From Diogma glabrata (lineage: Eukaryota; Arthropoda; Insecta; Diptera; Cylindrotomidae): a DNA stretch of 64,000 nt. The position numbers were made by a program, and so were the translations under genes. This document shows, one piece after another, positions 11,524 through 20,426 of the stretch. The stretch covers positions 95,258,132 to 95,322,131 of the forward strand of contig OY856186.1 of the NCBI GenBank assembly GCA_963693315.1. Reading direction: 5' to 3'. The stretch's first letter is position 1; each line of letters opens with the position of its first letter. Under the pieces are notes generated by a model. That model had not been told where the DNA came from and made no database searches. It was given only the letters and a program-made list of their open reading frames with translations.

Positions 11524-11889
11524 TTTAAGGTTGACGCTGAATGGCATTTTCATGCTACCAGCCATGGAAAGGGACCTTGTGATGGAATTGGTGGTACACT
11601 GAAGCGTGCTGCATACCGTTATAGTATGGCGAGCGAAGATAATATTATTGATACACCAAAAAAACTTTTCGAATGGGCTTTAAAATGGGAATCTACCATG
11701 AACTTTGGATACGCCGATAAAAATGAATATCAATTAACAAAAGAAAAATTACAAAATCGTTATAAAAATGCGATTACTATAAGTGGAACTCAAAAATTTC
11801 ATTCTTTTGTACCAGTAGATACTAATACAATAAATGCAAAAATGTTTTCCAACTCAAAAGAAACTTTTGAATGTAAAATAAGTAAATAA
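11524..11889 (+). pseudogene. SHGKGPCDGIGG-family gene fragment, right arm copy
   Basis: This is the mirror copy of the left-arm fragment, in the frame FKVDAEWHFHATSHGKGPC and onward to a TAA at 11887-11889. It differs from the other copy by only two amino acids that I can see (Tyr for His before the RYSMASED stretch, and Asn for Lys in VDTNTIN). It lacks the few extra upstream residues (NLCHHKED) that the left copy takes from the spacer. The near-identity of the two copies means that either both are still conserved or, more likely, the duplication is recent. A downstream tandem module repeats its last ~25 codons and 3' UTR. Confidence 0.6.
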
Positions 11890-12169
11890 TTTTTAATAAC
11901 TATATTTATTTTCACATATATAATTTGTATGATATTTTAAAAAGTTTATTCAATAATAAAATATTTGTAATTTAATGTTGAAAAACAATCTTTTACTTTA
12001 TGATTCCATAATAACATAATACGAACATAATACTTCTCCAGTCAAAAGTTCCTAAATAGATTTAGTTGTTTATACGGCTTTTTTGTTTGCAGTCAAGACT
12101 GTCAAATTATTTTTTATAAGAGTGACAAGTGATTACTAAAAGTGATAAATAAACATTTCATTTTCTATG

Positions 12170-12345
12170 CCATCTAATACAAAGAAAATAATTGCAGAAG
12201 TGCTTTCCTATTCAAAAGAAACTTCTGTTTGTAAAATAAGTAAATCATTTTTAACAATTGTATTTATTTTATTTATTGTACTACATATATAATTTTTATA
12301 ATATTTTAAAAAGTTCATCCAATAATAAAATATTTGATATTTAAC
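12170..12345 (+). repeat. Duplicated 3' module of the SHGKGPCDGIGG gene
   Basis: This segment repeats the end of the frame and 3' flank at 11815-11975: SYSKETSVCKISK corresponds to SNSKETFECKISK, followed by the same AT-rich tail (TATATAATTT, AAAAAGTT, AATAATAAAATATTTG). The mirror arm has the same arrangement at about 10655-10830, so the tandem duplication predates formation or homogenisation of the palindrome. Confidence 0.6.
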
Positions 12346-12905
12346 ATAAAAAAAATATCTCTTAGTTTATAACGCCATTTTTATAATTTTCCTTCAGAAC
12401 AAAAAAAACTGATTCCCGACAGTCATATGCACAATGAATTTTATCTTTAAAACAAAAAATAACGCGTGTCCTCAACTTTCACAAGTGGTTAGATATAAAA
12501 TAAGCTTCAATTTTGTTTAAAAAAAAAAAAAAAAAAAAGAGGCTATGCCATCTTTTTTTCAATTACACCGTTTTTTTCTTATGTTACACCGTTAAAAATT
12601 ATTTCAAAAAATTAACAGTGTACATTTTTAAAAACTTTGTTCTAATACCTATTCAACGACATATCATTTATGAAAATCGATTAAGTAGTTTTTCTACAAT
12701 CGCTCGTCAAAATGCAGTCACATCACAAAATAACAAAAAATTGAGGGGCACCCTGTGAAGACCCCTGGTCGAAAAAAAAAATTCTAAGAGAACTTGTATT
12801 TTTTATTTATCAAAGACTATCTATAAACAAAAAATAATCAAAATTAAAAGGGGTCAACTCAAAACGTTGTTGAATCTTCGTGAAATTGCTCTAATGTATA
12901 TTATA

Positions 12906-13281
12906 TATTATTATATAAGGGTCGGATCCGGTTATCCCAATCAGGGCGAGACATTCCTGCATAGGATCTTGATGAAAATTTTGCAAATGATCCGGGTTTA
13001 CTTGAAAATGGAATATCTGGATTCATTTCAAATTTGGACAAAATGGCGGGGGTCTCCCGAATACCTCTAGGTTTAAATCTAAGATAGCTTCTAATCCCGG
13101 ATTATTATCTTATGGAAACTTGATATATAAGGTTTTAGTACTGTTTCCATACCAACTTCCGGTTTGTCACTTGATAAAGGGTTAAGGGATAAAGGGTTAA
13201 GGGTCGGAAACATTGGATAAAGGGTTGGGGGTCCACCATTCAACAGGTGGTTTTTTCCACATTGTTTTTTATGTTTGTTGG
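12906..13281. repeat. Dispersed repeat with short GATAAAGGGTTAAGG repeats
   Basis: A GGGGGTCTCCCGAATACCTC segment, a CCAACTTCCGGTTTG segment and a TTTATGTTTGTTGG end match a related copy at 19640-19920. The gypsy element at 13282 is inserted in this repeat. Three close copies of GATAAAGGGTTAAGG occur around 13173-13232. No gene. Confidence 0.5.
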
Positions 13282-13482
13282 TGTAATGTATGTTATACTG
13301 TAAACCCCTTACCATAATAATGGCATAGAATATATATAAAACTTGTTCTGTGAATCTATTACTATTTTATGATAAGATAAATGTATATTGTATAATCTCG
13401 CTCTCTTTTATTGGAAACTGCCAAATAAACTACACCTAAAATAATCTACCAATCTTTTATTAAAAGAATTCAATATATTATA
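13282..13482 (+). repeat. 5' LTR of the intact Ty3/gypsy element
   Basis: A 201 bp LTR starting TGTAATGTATG and ending ...CAATATATTATA. By eye it is identical base for base to 18141-18341. The 5 bp GTTGG precedes it and also follows the 3' LTR, giving a target-site duplication. TATATATAAAA near 13332 could serve as the core promoter. A primer-binding-like TGGCGACGACGG begins at 13484, just inside the element; I could not assign the tRNA. Confidence 0.9.
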
Positions 13483-13805
13483 ATGGCGACGACGGATTAA
13501 ACTTATTGTTGGTAATTATAAAAATAAAAATAAATTTTGTTGATATGCTGTGAGTAATTTAATTCTAAAGAAATTAAAAATAATTGAATATTGAAAATAA
13601 AGAAAGAATTCTGCAAGAATTATTGTGTGATTGGTGTTATTAAACAATTAATTGACTAATCCAGTTTTAATTAAAATTAAAAGTTATATTTCGGTAAAGC
13701 GGTAAAACAAAACAAAAGAAAATTACTACAAATGCTAAATTTTGGGAAATTGTATCTATTACAATTTAAGTAAATATTAAATAAAGGGGAAACTGGATTT
13801 TAAAG

Positions 13806-16800
13806 ATGGCATTGATTGGGAATATTGAGTCGTTCACTCCAGGTGGAGATTTTGAGCGATACATCATGAGAATGGAAGAACTTTTTAAGTGCAACACGGT
13901 TAACGAAGACGCAAAAAAGGTTTCTTTGTTAATTACACTCATGGGTCCAGACACGTTTGAAATATTGTGTAAGCTATTATATCCCGAGATGCCTAATAAA
14001 AAAACGTATAAAGAAATTGTGTTAGTGTTAACAAATCACTTTAAACCAAAGACTATAGAAATAGCTGAAAGCTTCAAATTTTTTAAGCGGGAGCAAAAGA
14101 TAAATGAATGTTTACATGAGTATATTGTAGATCTGAAAATGTTGGCCGCTACATGTAATTTTGGTGCTTTTCTAGATCGGGCATTAAGAGATAAATTCGT
14201 GTTAGGTATAAATAGTAAAAAAATTCAAAATGTGCTATTGAATGAAAAGGATTTAACGTTTAAAAAGGCATGCGATATTGCATGTAACCTAGAAATGACG
14301 GATACTCAACAAAGGTTAATTAAAACAACAGAAACAACCTATCAAAACAACATGGTGGAGAATTCAATAAATCAATTGGCGTCAAAATCTCAACAACCTT
14401 CAAATAGATATCCATCGCATAGAAGGCGTAGTTTAAGGCGAAGGAGCAGATCCAAAAGTATATCACCTTCACCAAATGGCTCAATAGTTAGACATCCATT
14501 CTTAGAACGATCACGAGCGAGACAATCGTTTAATAAATTCATTTATAATTGCAATAAATGTGGAGGCAATCATCGAATCAACAATTGTATGGCGAAATAT
14601 TGGAAGTGCTACAATTGCGGGTTACAAGGACATTCGTCAAGAGCGTGCAGGAATTATAAATCGAGAGAAGTATCTTCTAAATTAAATAATTTATTTATAA
14701 ATAATTTAAGTAATTCAATTGAAAATCCTGTTTTAGTAAATCTTTTAATAAATCAAATTAAATTCGAAATGGAAATTGATACGGGTGCAGCAATTTCTGT
14801 CATTAATAAGACTTATTATAAAAAATACTTTAATACTTTATCGATTAATAAAGACAAATATATTAATGTAAATGTAATTACAGGTCATAAGGTTTCAATT
14901 TTAGGAACAATACCAGTCACAGTGGATGTCAAAAACAAACAATTTGGATTACTATTAACAGTCGTAGATACCGAAACTGATTTTACACCAATTATGGGGC
15001 GCGTTTGGCTTTCAGTGATATATCCAGAATGGCAAAAATGGTTTATGATAAACAAAATTTTAAATTCAGAAGAATCAATTAATGTTGATGACAAGGATAC
15101 TCAACAGGTGAGGTACGAGGAACAGGACATAAATCAGGTAACAATATCAATTACACAAAAATTACGTTTAATTGCACCCAAAGCTCTAAATTTGGATAAT
15201 AAGGATCCTATTGTTGGTTTTAAGGCTGATATTATTATGGATGATAAAGCTTGTCCAATATTCCACAAAGCTTACACTGTCCCATTTCGACTTAGAGAAA
15301 AGGTAGATAGGGAATTGGATCGATTAATAAAAGAAAAAATATTGATTCCGATAAAGAGTAGTGAATGGGCATCCCCAGTGGTTATTGTCCCAAAACCTAA
15401 CGGCGAAATAAGAATATGTGGCGACTTTCGTGCTACCATTAATAAATATTTACGAATGGAACACTACCCGCTTCCTGTAATTGATGAGGTTTTTGCCAAA
15501 CTGTCAAATTTTAAATGTTTTTGTGTGTTGGATCTGGCAGATGCCTACCAACAATTGTCATTATCTGAGCAAGCAAAATCGTTGGTTACGATAAATACAG
15601 CAAGAGGGTTGCTTCAGTACCAGAGGTTGCCCTTCGGGGTCTCATCTGCCCCCGCTATCTTTCAAGGTGTCATGGATAGGGTTTTAATGGATATAGATGG
15701 AGTAGAATGTTATATTGATGATATTTTAGTAGGCGGTACCGATTTTAAAAATTGTGAAGAAAAATTGGAAAAAGTTGTAAAGAAATTAGAGGAACACAAT
15801 ATAAAAATTAAGTTAGCTAAATGCCAATTTTTTAAGGAAGAGGTAGAATTTTTGGGGCACATTTTAAGTAAAGATGGTTTGAAGCCCAACCCAAAGAAAG
15901 TTGAGGCGGTCGAAATGGCTCCAATACCCAAAAATGTCACGGAACTTCAATCCTTCTTAGGATTAATAAATTATTACGGGAAGTTCCTACCAAATCTTTC
16001 TTCAGTATTATATCCGCTTTATAAACTATTAGAGAAGGATCGACAGTTCACATGGTCAGAAGACTGTGACAAATCCTTTAAGTTAGTAAAGTCTCTTTTA
16101 ATTAAAAGTAAAGTTTTAACATATTTTGATGTCAATAAACCCTTAGTAATTGTGTGTGATGCAAGCCCATACGGGGTCGGCGCAGTATTAGCTCATATAA
16201 TAGATGGTCAAGAAAGACCTATTTTATTTGCATCATCCACTTTAAGTCCAGCCGAGAAGAACTATAGCCAGTTACACCGAGAGGCTCTAGCGGTCATATT
16301 TGCTGTCAAAAAGTTTGACAAATATTTATTCGGAAAAAAATTTTCAATATTTAGTGACCATAAGCCATTGCAGGAAATTTTTCGTAAAAATAAAGGGCTA
16401 CCGGCTGTAGCAGCACAACGAATACAGCGATGGGCGATATTCTTATCAATGTACGAATATGATATCCAATATAGAAAAAGTGCATTGATGGGTAATGCAG
16501 ATGCACTGTCACGGTTACCGTTAGCCAGTGACACGGATATTGAAGATCACTTCATTAATTCCTTTAGGCTAACCGATGATTTGCCAATTAAAAGGGAAAA
16601 TATACAAAATGAAACACAAAAGCAATCACAATTGCGGGAGTTGTACAATTGTTTAATGAATGGTTGGCCCAATGACATAAATAAAGAATTAAAACCTTAC
16701 TTTAACATACAAAGCTCCTTGTCTGCAGAAGATAATTGTATTTATTACGGAGATCGAGTCCTAATTCCAAGCTCTTTACAAAACCAAATCTTAGATATTT

Positions 16801-17906
16801 TACATAGGCAGCACATAGGGATAGTTAGAATGAAGATGTTGGCCAGATCAATGGTCTGGTGGCGTGGAATCGATAAATCTATTGAAGAATATGTAAAAAG
16901 TTGTGGAATATGTCACTTAGAACAAAGAAATGTTAAGGATTGTCCAAACGTGAGCTGGCCCAAACCTGAGATGCCATATGAGAGAATTCATATAGACCTT
17001 TTTCAATTTGGGAAGTACCATTTCTTGATCTCAGTTGACGGTTGTAGTAAGTGGATGGACATATATCTAATGAAGCGGACAACAGCATCCAACGTAGTAT
17101 CAAAATTAAAATCACAGTTTGCGAGTTTTGGGCTGCCAAAGGAAGTGGTGTCTGATAATGGTCCTCCATTTACCTCGATTGAATTTGAAAATTTTTGTAC
17201 AAATAATAATATTAAATTGAGTCACAGCCCTCCATATCATCCTGAAAGCAATGGGTTGGCCGAAAGAGGGGTGCAAACGGTAAAGAACGTTCTAAAGAAA
17301 AATTTGCATTCACCGGGAGTTGATATTCAGGATCAAATAGTAAATTTTTTATTTTCATACCGAAATACTCCATCAACTGTGACTGGTTATACTCCAAGTG
17401 AGATGGTTCTGAAATATAAGCCTAATACAACCTTGTCTGTATTGAATGAAAAAATTAAAGTCCATGCAAATAGAAAGAAAAGAGTAAAATTTGATTTAAA
17501 TAAAAATTATTATATTGAAAATAATACTAATAGTTTTAGGAAGTTGAATTCAAAGCAAAAGCATAATTTTGATCTTTCTCAAAATCAATCGATTTTGTAT
17601 TACAATAATTTCAGAAGTAATCATGCAAAATGGATTGAGGGGATAGTTGTAAAACGTTTAAGCAAATATGTGTACTTAATTAAAGTTCGGGGTGCAAATC
17701 GAACAGCTCATAGGAATCAATTGAAAATTTTAAATAAGCAACGGAATAGATATGCTTATATTCCTACGGAACAGGTAGTTCAAACTGCGAATACACGTAG
17801 AAAGAGAAAAGTCAAGCCGGTGGAAAGACCCGATTTGAAACGTCCAAGATCACAAAGATATGGAATTGGACTAAGAGACTCATATCTGCTTAAACCAAAT
17901 AATTAA
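13806..17906 (+). CDS. Intact gag-pol polyprotein of a Ty3/gypsy retrotransposon (Mag/K02A2.6-like)
   Basis: A single 1366-codon frame holds all the expected domains in order. Gag occupies about residues 1-300, with zinc knuckles CNKCGGNHRINNC (~249) and CYNCGLQGHSSRAC (~268). The aspartic protease has EIDTGAAISVI (~325). Reverse transcriptase has YIDD at ~636 with YQRLPFGVSSAPAIFQ before it. RNase H has CDASPYGVGAVLA (~785) and SDHKPL. Integrase has an HHCC finger (~1000-1035) and catalytic D1064, D1117 and E1153, the last pair 35 residues apart. A basic C-terminal tail follows. The ATG at 13806 is chosen because MALIGNIESF matches the start of Mag-lineage Gag proteins. No envelope gene follows. 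Gag and pol sit in one frame with no frameshift, so Gag must be released by proteolysis or by another means. The protein would act in cytoplasmic particles and then nuclear integration. Nothing visible disables it, so the copy may be competent. Confidence 0.95.
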   Translation: MALIGNIESFTPGGDFERYIMRMEELFKCNTVNEDAKKVSLLITLMGPDTFEILCKLLYPEMPNKKTYKEIVLVLTNHFKPKTIEIAESFKFFKREQKINECLHEYIVDLKMLAATCNFGAFLDRALRDKFVLGINSKKIQNVLLNEKDLTFKKACDIACNLEMTDTQQRLIKTTETTYQNNMVENSINQLASKSQQPSNRYPSHRRRSLRRRSRSKSISPSPNGSIVRHPFLERSRARQSFNKFIYNCNKCGGNHRINNCMAKYWKCYNCGLQGHSSRACRNYKSREVSSKLNNLFINNLSNSIENPVLVNLLINQIKFEMEIDTGAAISVINKTYYKKYFNTLSINKDKYINVNVITGHKVSILGTIPVTVDVKNKQFGLLLTVVDTETDFTPIMGRVWLSVIYPEWQKWFMINKILNSEESINVDDKDTQQVRYEEQDINQVTISITQKLRLIAPKALNLDNKDPIVGFKADIIMDDKACPIFHKAYTVPFRLREKVDRELDRLIKEKILIPIKSSEWASPVVIVPKPNGEIRICGDFRATINKYLRMEHYPLPVIDEVFAKLSNFKCFCVLDLADAYQQLSLSEQAKSLVTINTARGLLQYQRLPFGVSSAPAIFQGVMDRVLMDIDGVECYIDDILVGGTDFKNCEEKLEKVVKKLEEHNIKIKLAKCQFFKEEVEFLGHILSKDGLKPNPKKVEAVEMAPIPKNVTELQSFLGLINYYGKFLPNLSSVLYPLYKLLEKDRQFTWSEDCDKSFKLVKSLLIKSKVLTYFDVNKPLVIVCDASPYGVGAVLAHIIDGQERPILFASSTLSPAEKNYSQLHREALAVIFAVKKFDKYLFGKKFSIFSDHKPLQEIFRKNKGLPAVAAQRIQRWAIFLSMYEYDIQYRKSALMGNADALSRLPLASDTDIEDHFINSFRLTDDLPIKRENIQNETQKQSQLRELYNCLMNGWPNDINKELKPYFNIQSSLSAEDNCIYYGDRVLIPSSLQNQILDILHRQHIGIVRMKMLARSMVWWRGIDKSIEEYVKSCGICHLEQRNVKDCPNVSWPKPEMPYERIHIDLFQFGKYHFLISVDGCSKWMDIYLMKRTTASNVVSKLKSQFASFGLPKEVVSDNGPPFTSIEFENFCTNNNIKLSHSPPYHPESNGLAERGVQTVKNVLKKNLHSPGVDIQDQIVNFLFSYRNTPSTVTGYTPSEMVLKYKPNTTLSVLNEKIKVHANRKKRVKFDLNKNYYIENNTNSFRKLNSKQKHNFDLSQNQSILYYNNFRSNHAKWIEGIVVKRLSKYVYLIKVRGANRTAHRNQLKILNKQRNRYAYIPTEQVVQTANTRRKRKVKPVERPDLKRPRSQRYGIGLRDSYLLKPNN

Positions 17907-18140
17907 TTAAATTAAGTTCCTATTATATTGTTCAAAATCTAATTATATAAAAAATTATTTTTTTTCTATGTTTCAAGTTCTGGTTTAGAGTTATTTGTTA
18001 AAATTGGTTTACTATGTATAATATTAATTAAGATAAATTTAAAAAAAAAAAAAAAAAAAAAGATATCTAAACATTTGTACAGAAATAATTTAAAAATATA
18101 TTATTTATTATGGTAAATTTCATCTAAAAAGGGGAGAAAG
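17907..18140 (+). promoter_or_regulatory. Gypsy 3' untranslated region with polypurine tract
   Basis: This AT-rich stretch follows the stop codon, with an A-run at 18041-18061. The AAAAAGGGGAGAAAG immediately before the 3' LTR (18126-18140) is the expected plus-strand priming polypurine tract. Confidence 0.8.
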
Positions 18141-18341
18141 TGTAATGTATGTTATACTGTAAACCCCTTACCATAATAATGGCATAGAATATATATAAAA
18201 CTTGTTCTGTGAATCTATTACTATTTTATGATAAGATAAATGTATATTGTATAATCTCGCTCTCTTTTATTGGAAACTGCCAAATAAACTACACCTAAAA
18301 TAATCTACCAATCTTTTATTAAAAGAATTCAATATATTATA
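18141..18341 (+). repeat. 3' LTR of the intact Ty3/gypsy element
   Basis: A 201 bp LTR that I cannot distinguish from the 5' LTR. It is followed by GTTGG (18342-18346), the second copy of the target duplication. LTR identity is the signature of a very recent insertion. Confidence 0.9.
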
Positions 18342-18935
18342 GTTGGGAGCATACCACATTCGTTCGTGAATGAATTTTGATGATACTTTGGAAAAAGATG
18401 CAAATATTGTAGTAGAAGATTTTACTAGTGGTCGCGCACGCAATTAAATCCTGCCATTAGCTCACTGAGCGAAGGTTCTAGACCTCTCTACAAGAAATTT
18501 AAAATAGGCCAAAAACGTTTCACTTTAAACGCTCATATACAATTCAATAAACCACTTGTCTTTTTTCATCAAATCAACTCCCATTCCTCAAACCACTCAA
18601 CTTCTTTTGCTACCAAACCCCAACTTCTCAAGAAAAAAACCGACTAACCAATTCCATATTCCAAAACTGACTTATGATTTTACTCCATATTTTACACGAG
18701 CTAAAATGAAAATACCCGGTCAGCATAAATTTTCTTTAACCGTTAAATGGTCTATTCTGCAAATTATTCTATTTGAATTTTCATAATTATGTAAAAAAAA
18801 TTCTGAATGAAAATTAGAAAAATAAGTTGATACGTTGCTTCCGGAAGGGTCAAATTGTAGAAGTATTTCAAATGATTGTGTTCTTATACACAATTGAGTT
18901 GAGAAGTATAGTGACTTCAAAGATCTATATAGTAT
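18342..18935. other. Stretch without recognisable gene
   Basis: The first part continues the repeat in which gypsy landed (GGGAGCATACCACATTCG). Open frames at 18556-18786 and 18720-18920 have unremarkable translations without domain signatures. I see nothing else. Confidence 0.4.
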
Positions 18936-19370
18936 TGTTACGAGTACAGAAAAATCTAAACGATTACAGAAAGATCTAGACGATTACGGTCACTTCCAGG
19001 AAAATCAAATCAACACAATACTACAACAAATTAATGAAATGAATAGTTGTTGTATTTCGTAGAACTTAGGTCGACAACATAAAATAAATGATTTTCAGAA
19101 TCAAATCAACGTAACGTAAAGTAGTCGAATATTCTAGTGTTTTCTCAAGGATTCTAAAGAGTGACCTCGAATGGTCGAGAACTATGCAGAATTGTATATA
19201 AGCAAATTACTTCTTGTAGAATGAGTTAGTATTATTTTAAGCCTGCGATAGTGAAGTTATAATTATAAAAGTAATTCTTAAATTAGTTTTTGTGAATAAA
19301 GTTTAAAGTGTTATTAAGTAGAAATAATTTGTGTATTATTTTAAACGTTGTATTACTGGAAATTTCTACA
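18936..19370 (+). repeat. Solo or truncated LTR of a gypsy-type element
   Basis: A ~435 bp segment starts TGTTACGAGTAC and ends TTTCTACA, with TATATAAGC near 19195 (TATA-like) and AATAAAG at 19294 (polyadenylation-like), the usual LTR promoter-plus-terminator layout. No pol gene follows. The next ~200 bp could be leader sequence. No second copy occurs in this window, so the call rests on structure alone. Confidence 0.5.
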
Positions 19371-20032
19371 ATCAACCGTTGGAGCTTCTGAAGCTGTTGG
19401 AAGAATATTCTAGTTAGGAATATTGTTCGCTGTATTGTTTTCCTGTTATTGTGGAACAATTAAGGAGTTGAATACTTAATAAAACCTGGCGATTGTGCTT
19501 ACTAATCAGTGATCGAACTCTGAAGAGATTTGGGCATTGCATTTATCGAATTGTGAGTTAGGCCAATTCGAAGTAAGGTTAAAAAAACTTAACAGTATAA
19601 CTACTATATATTACTATAGGTAAAGAGGACAAAAATGGAAGCACAACTCACAGGGAATATATTGCCCATTACAATATGTATGGCAAGGAACTGATTAGTT
19701 TTTGAACGATAGTGAACAAAGTGGTGTGGGGTCCCCCGAGCACCTGTTTTTTTAAATCTCAATAGCACCTGTACCTGATAATCAATTGGATGAAACTTGG
19801 TACATAAGCACTTAGTACGGATCATAACAGTTCTGCATCCCAACTTCCGGTTTGCCACTTCCGGTTATAATTTTTTTTTGCTTTTTCTCGTACAACAGAA
19901 TTTATGTTTGTTGGGATACTACTGCTTTCTTTAATATTTTTATAGCTAGAACTACGCGAAATCTATAACATTGGTTAGCCTTTAATTGAAGTATTTGATG
20001 GATATTAGCTCACTATATATCCAGATCACTAT
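19371..20032. repeat. Repeat related to 12906-13281, plus unassigned sequence
   Basis: 19640-19920 shares GGGGTCCCCCGAGCACC-like, CCAACTTCCGGTTTG and TTTATGTTTGTTGGGA segments with the sequence flanking the gypsy insertion. The rest shows no gene. The minus-strand frame 19604-19858 is a by-product. Confidence 0.45.
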
Positions 20033-20426
20033 CCCGAGCAGAAATTTCTTAGGGCTTAAACACGGCCCTGATCAGGTTAGCCCTAGTTTGATAGGGCCCT
20101 GATCATGAGTGTAACGCTTTTGCCTAATCAGGCCCTGATTGGGATAAACGGATCAGGCACTGATCAAGTTTTCCATATAAAATTAAATAGGGCAAACCCT
20201 AGTAAGGCATTTTGTATCAGGCCCTGATCAGATTGCCCAACTAGGGGTCAGATACGAAAAATCAAATCAGGGCCGGATGTATCCAAATAAGGTTTGCCCT
20301 AAAAAGGGTATTTCAATTCAGGTCCGGAACAGGCCCACATCAGATTGCCCTAATAGGGCTTGCCCTATCTGACCCTGATCAGGCCCTGACTGTATTCGGG
20401 CTTTCCCTAACTAATTTCTGCTCGGG
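20033..20426. mobile_element. Short TIR element made of GGGCCTGATCAGG-like repeats
   Basis: The ends CCCGAGCAGAAATT and AATTTCTGCTCGGG are 14 bp perfect inverted repeats, 394 bp apart, with TAT on both flanks. The interior is much more GC-rich than its surroundings and consists of many degenerate copies of GGGCCTGATCAGG and TTGCCCTAA(T)AGGG in both orientations. No coding frame, hence MITE-like and non-autonomous. The superfamily is unknown to me. Confidence 0.75.

Larger units (their letters stand above)
10096..12905. mobile_element. 2.8 kb near-perfect palindrome with mirrored gene fragments
   Basis: The left arm (about 10096-11489) and the right arm (about 11524-12905) are inverted copies, almost identical apart from a few substitutions, homopolymer length changes and diverged outer ~50 bp. 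The spacer is only 34 nt (11490-11523). Each arm carries the same gene fragment next to the centre, then a duplicated 3' module, an A/T homopolymer and an AGGGGCACCCTGTGAAGACC segment near the outer part. The arms are too similar for an old structure, so it is either young or homogenised by gene conversion. A transcript across it would fold into a very long hairpin. No target duplication or known TIR was recognised. Confidence 0.85.

Noticed and set aside
12513..12758. Small protein frame, also at 10256-10579 on the minus strand
   Set aside because: It starts in a poly-Lys homopolymer and is identical only because of the palindrome; there is no domain.
13091..13315. Minus-strand small protein overlapping the 5' LTR
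   Set aside because: It crosses the LTR boundary and a repeat, and its Pro/Asn/Leu-rich part comes from the GATAAAGGGTTAAGG repeats.
17212..17397. Minus-strand frames inside the intact gag-pol (also 13766, 14885, 15710, 16262, 16933)
   Set aside because: Shadows of a strongly supported plus-strand frame.
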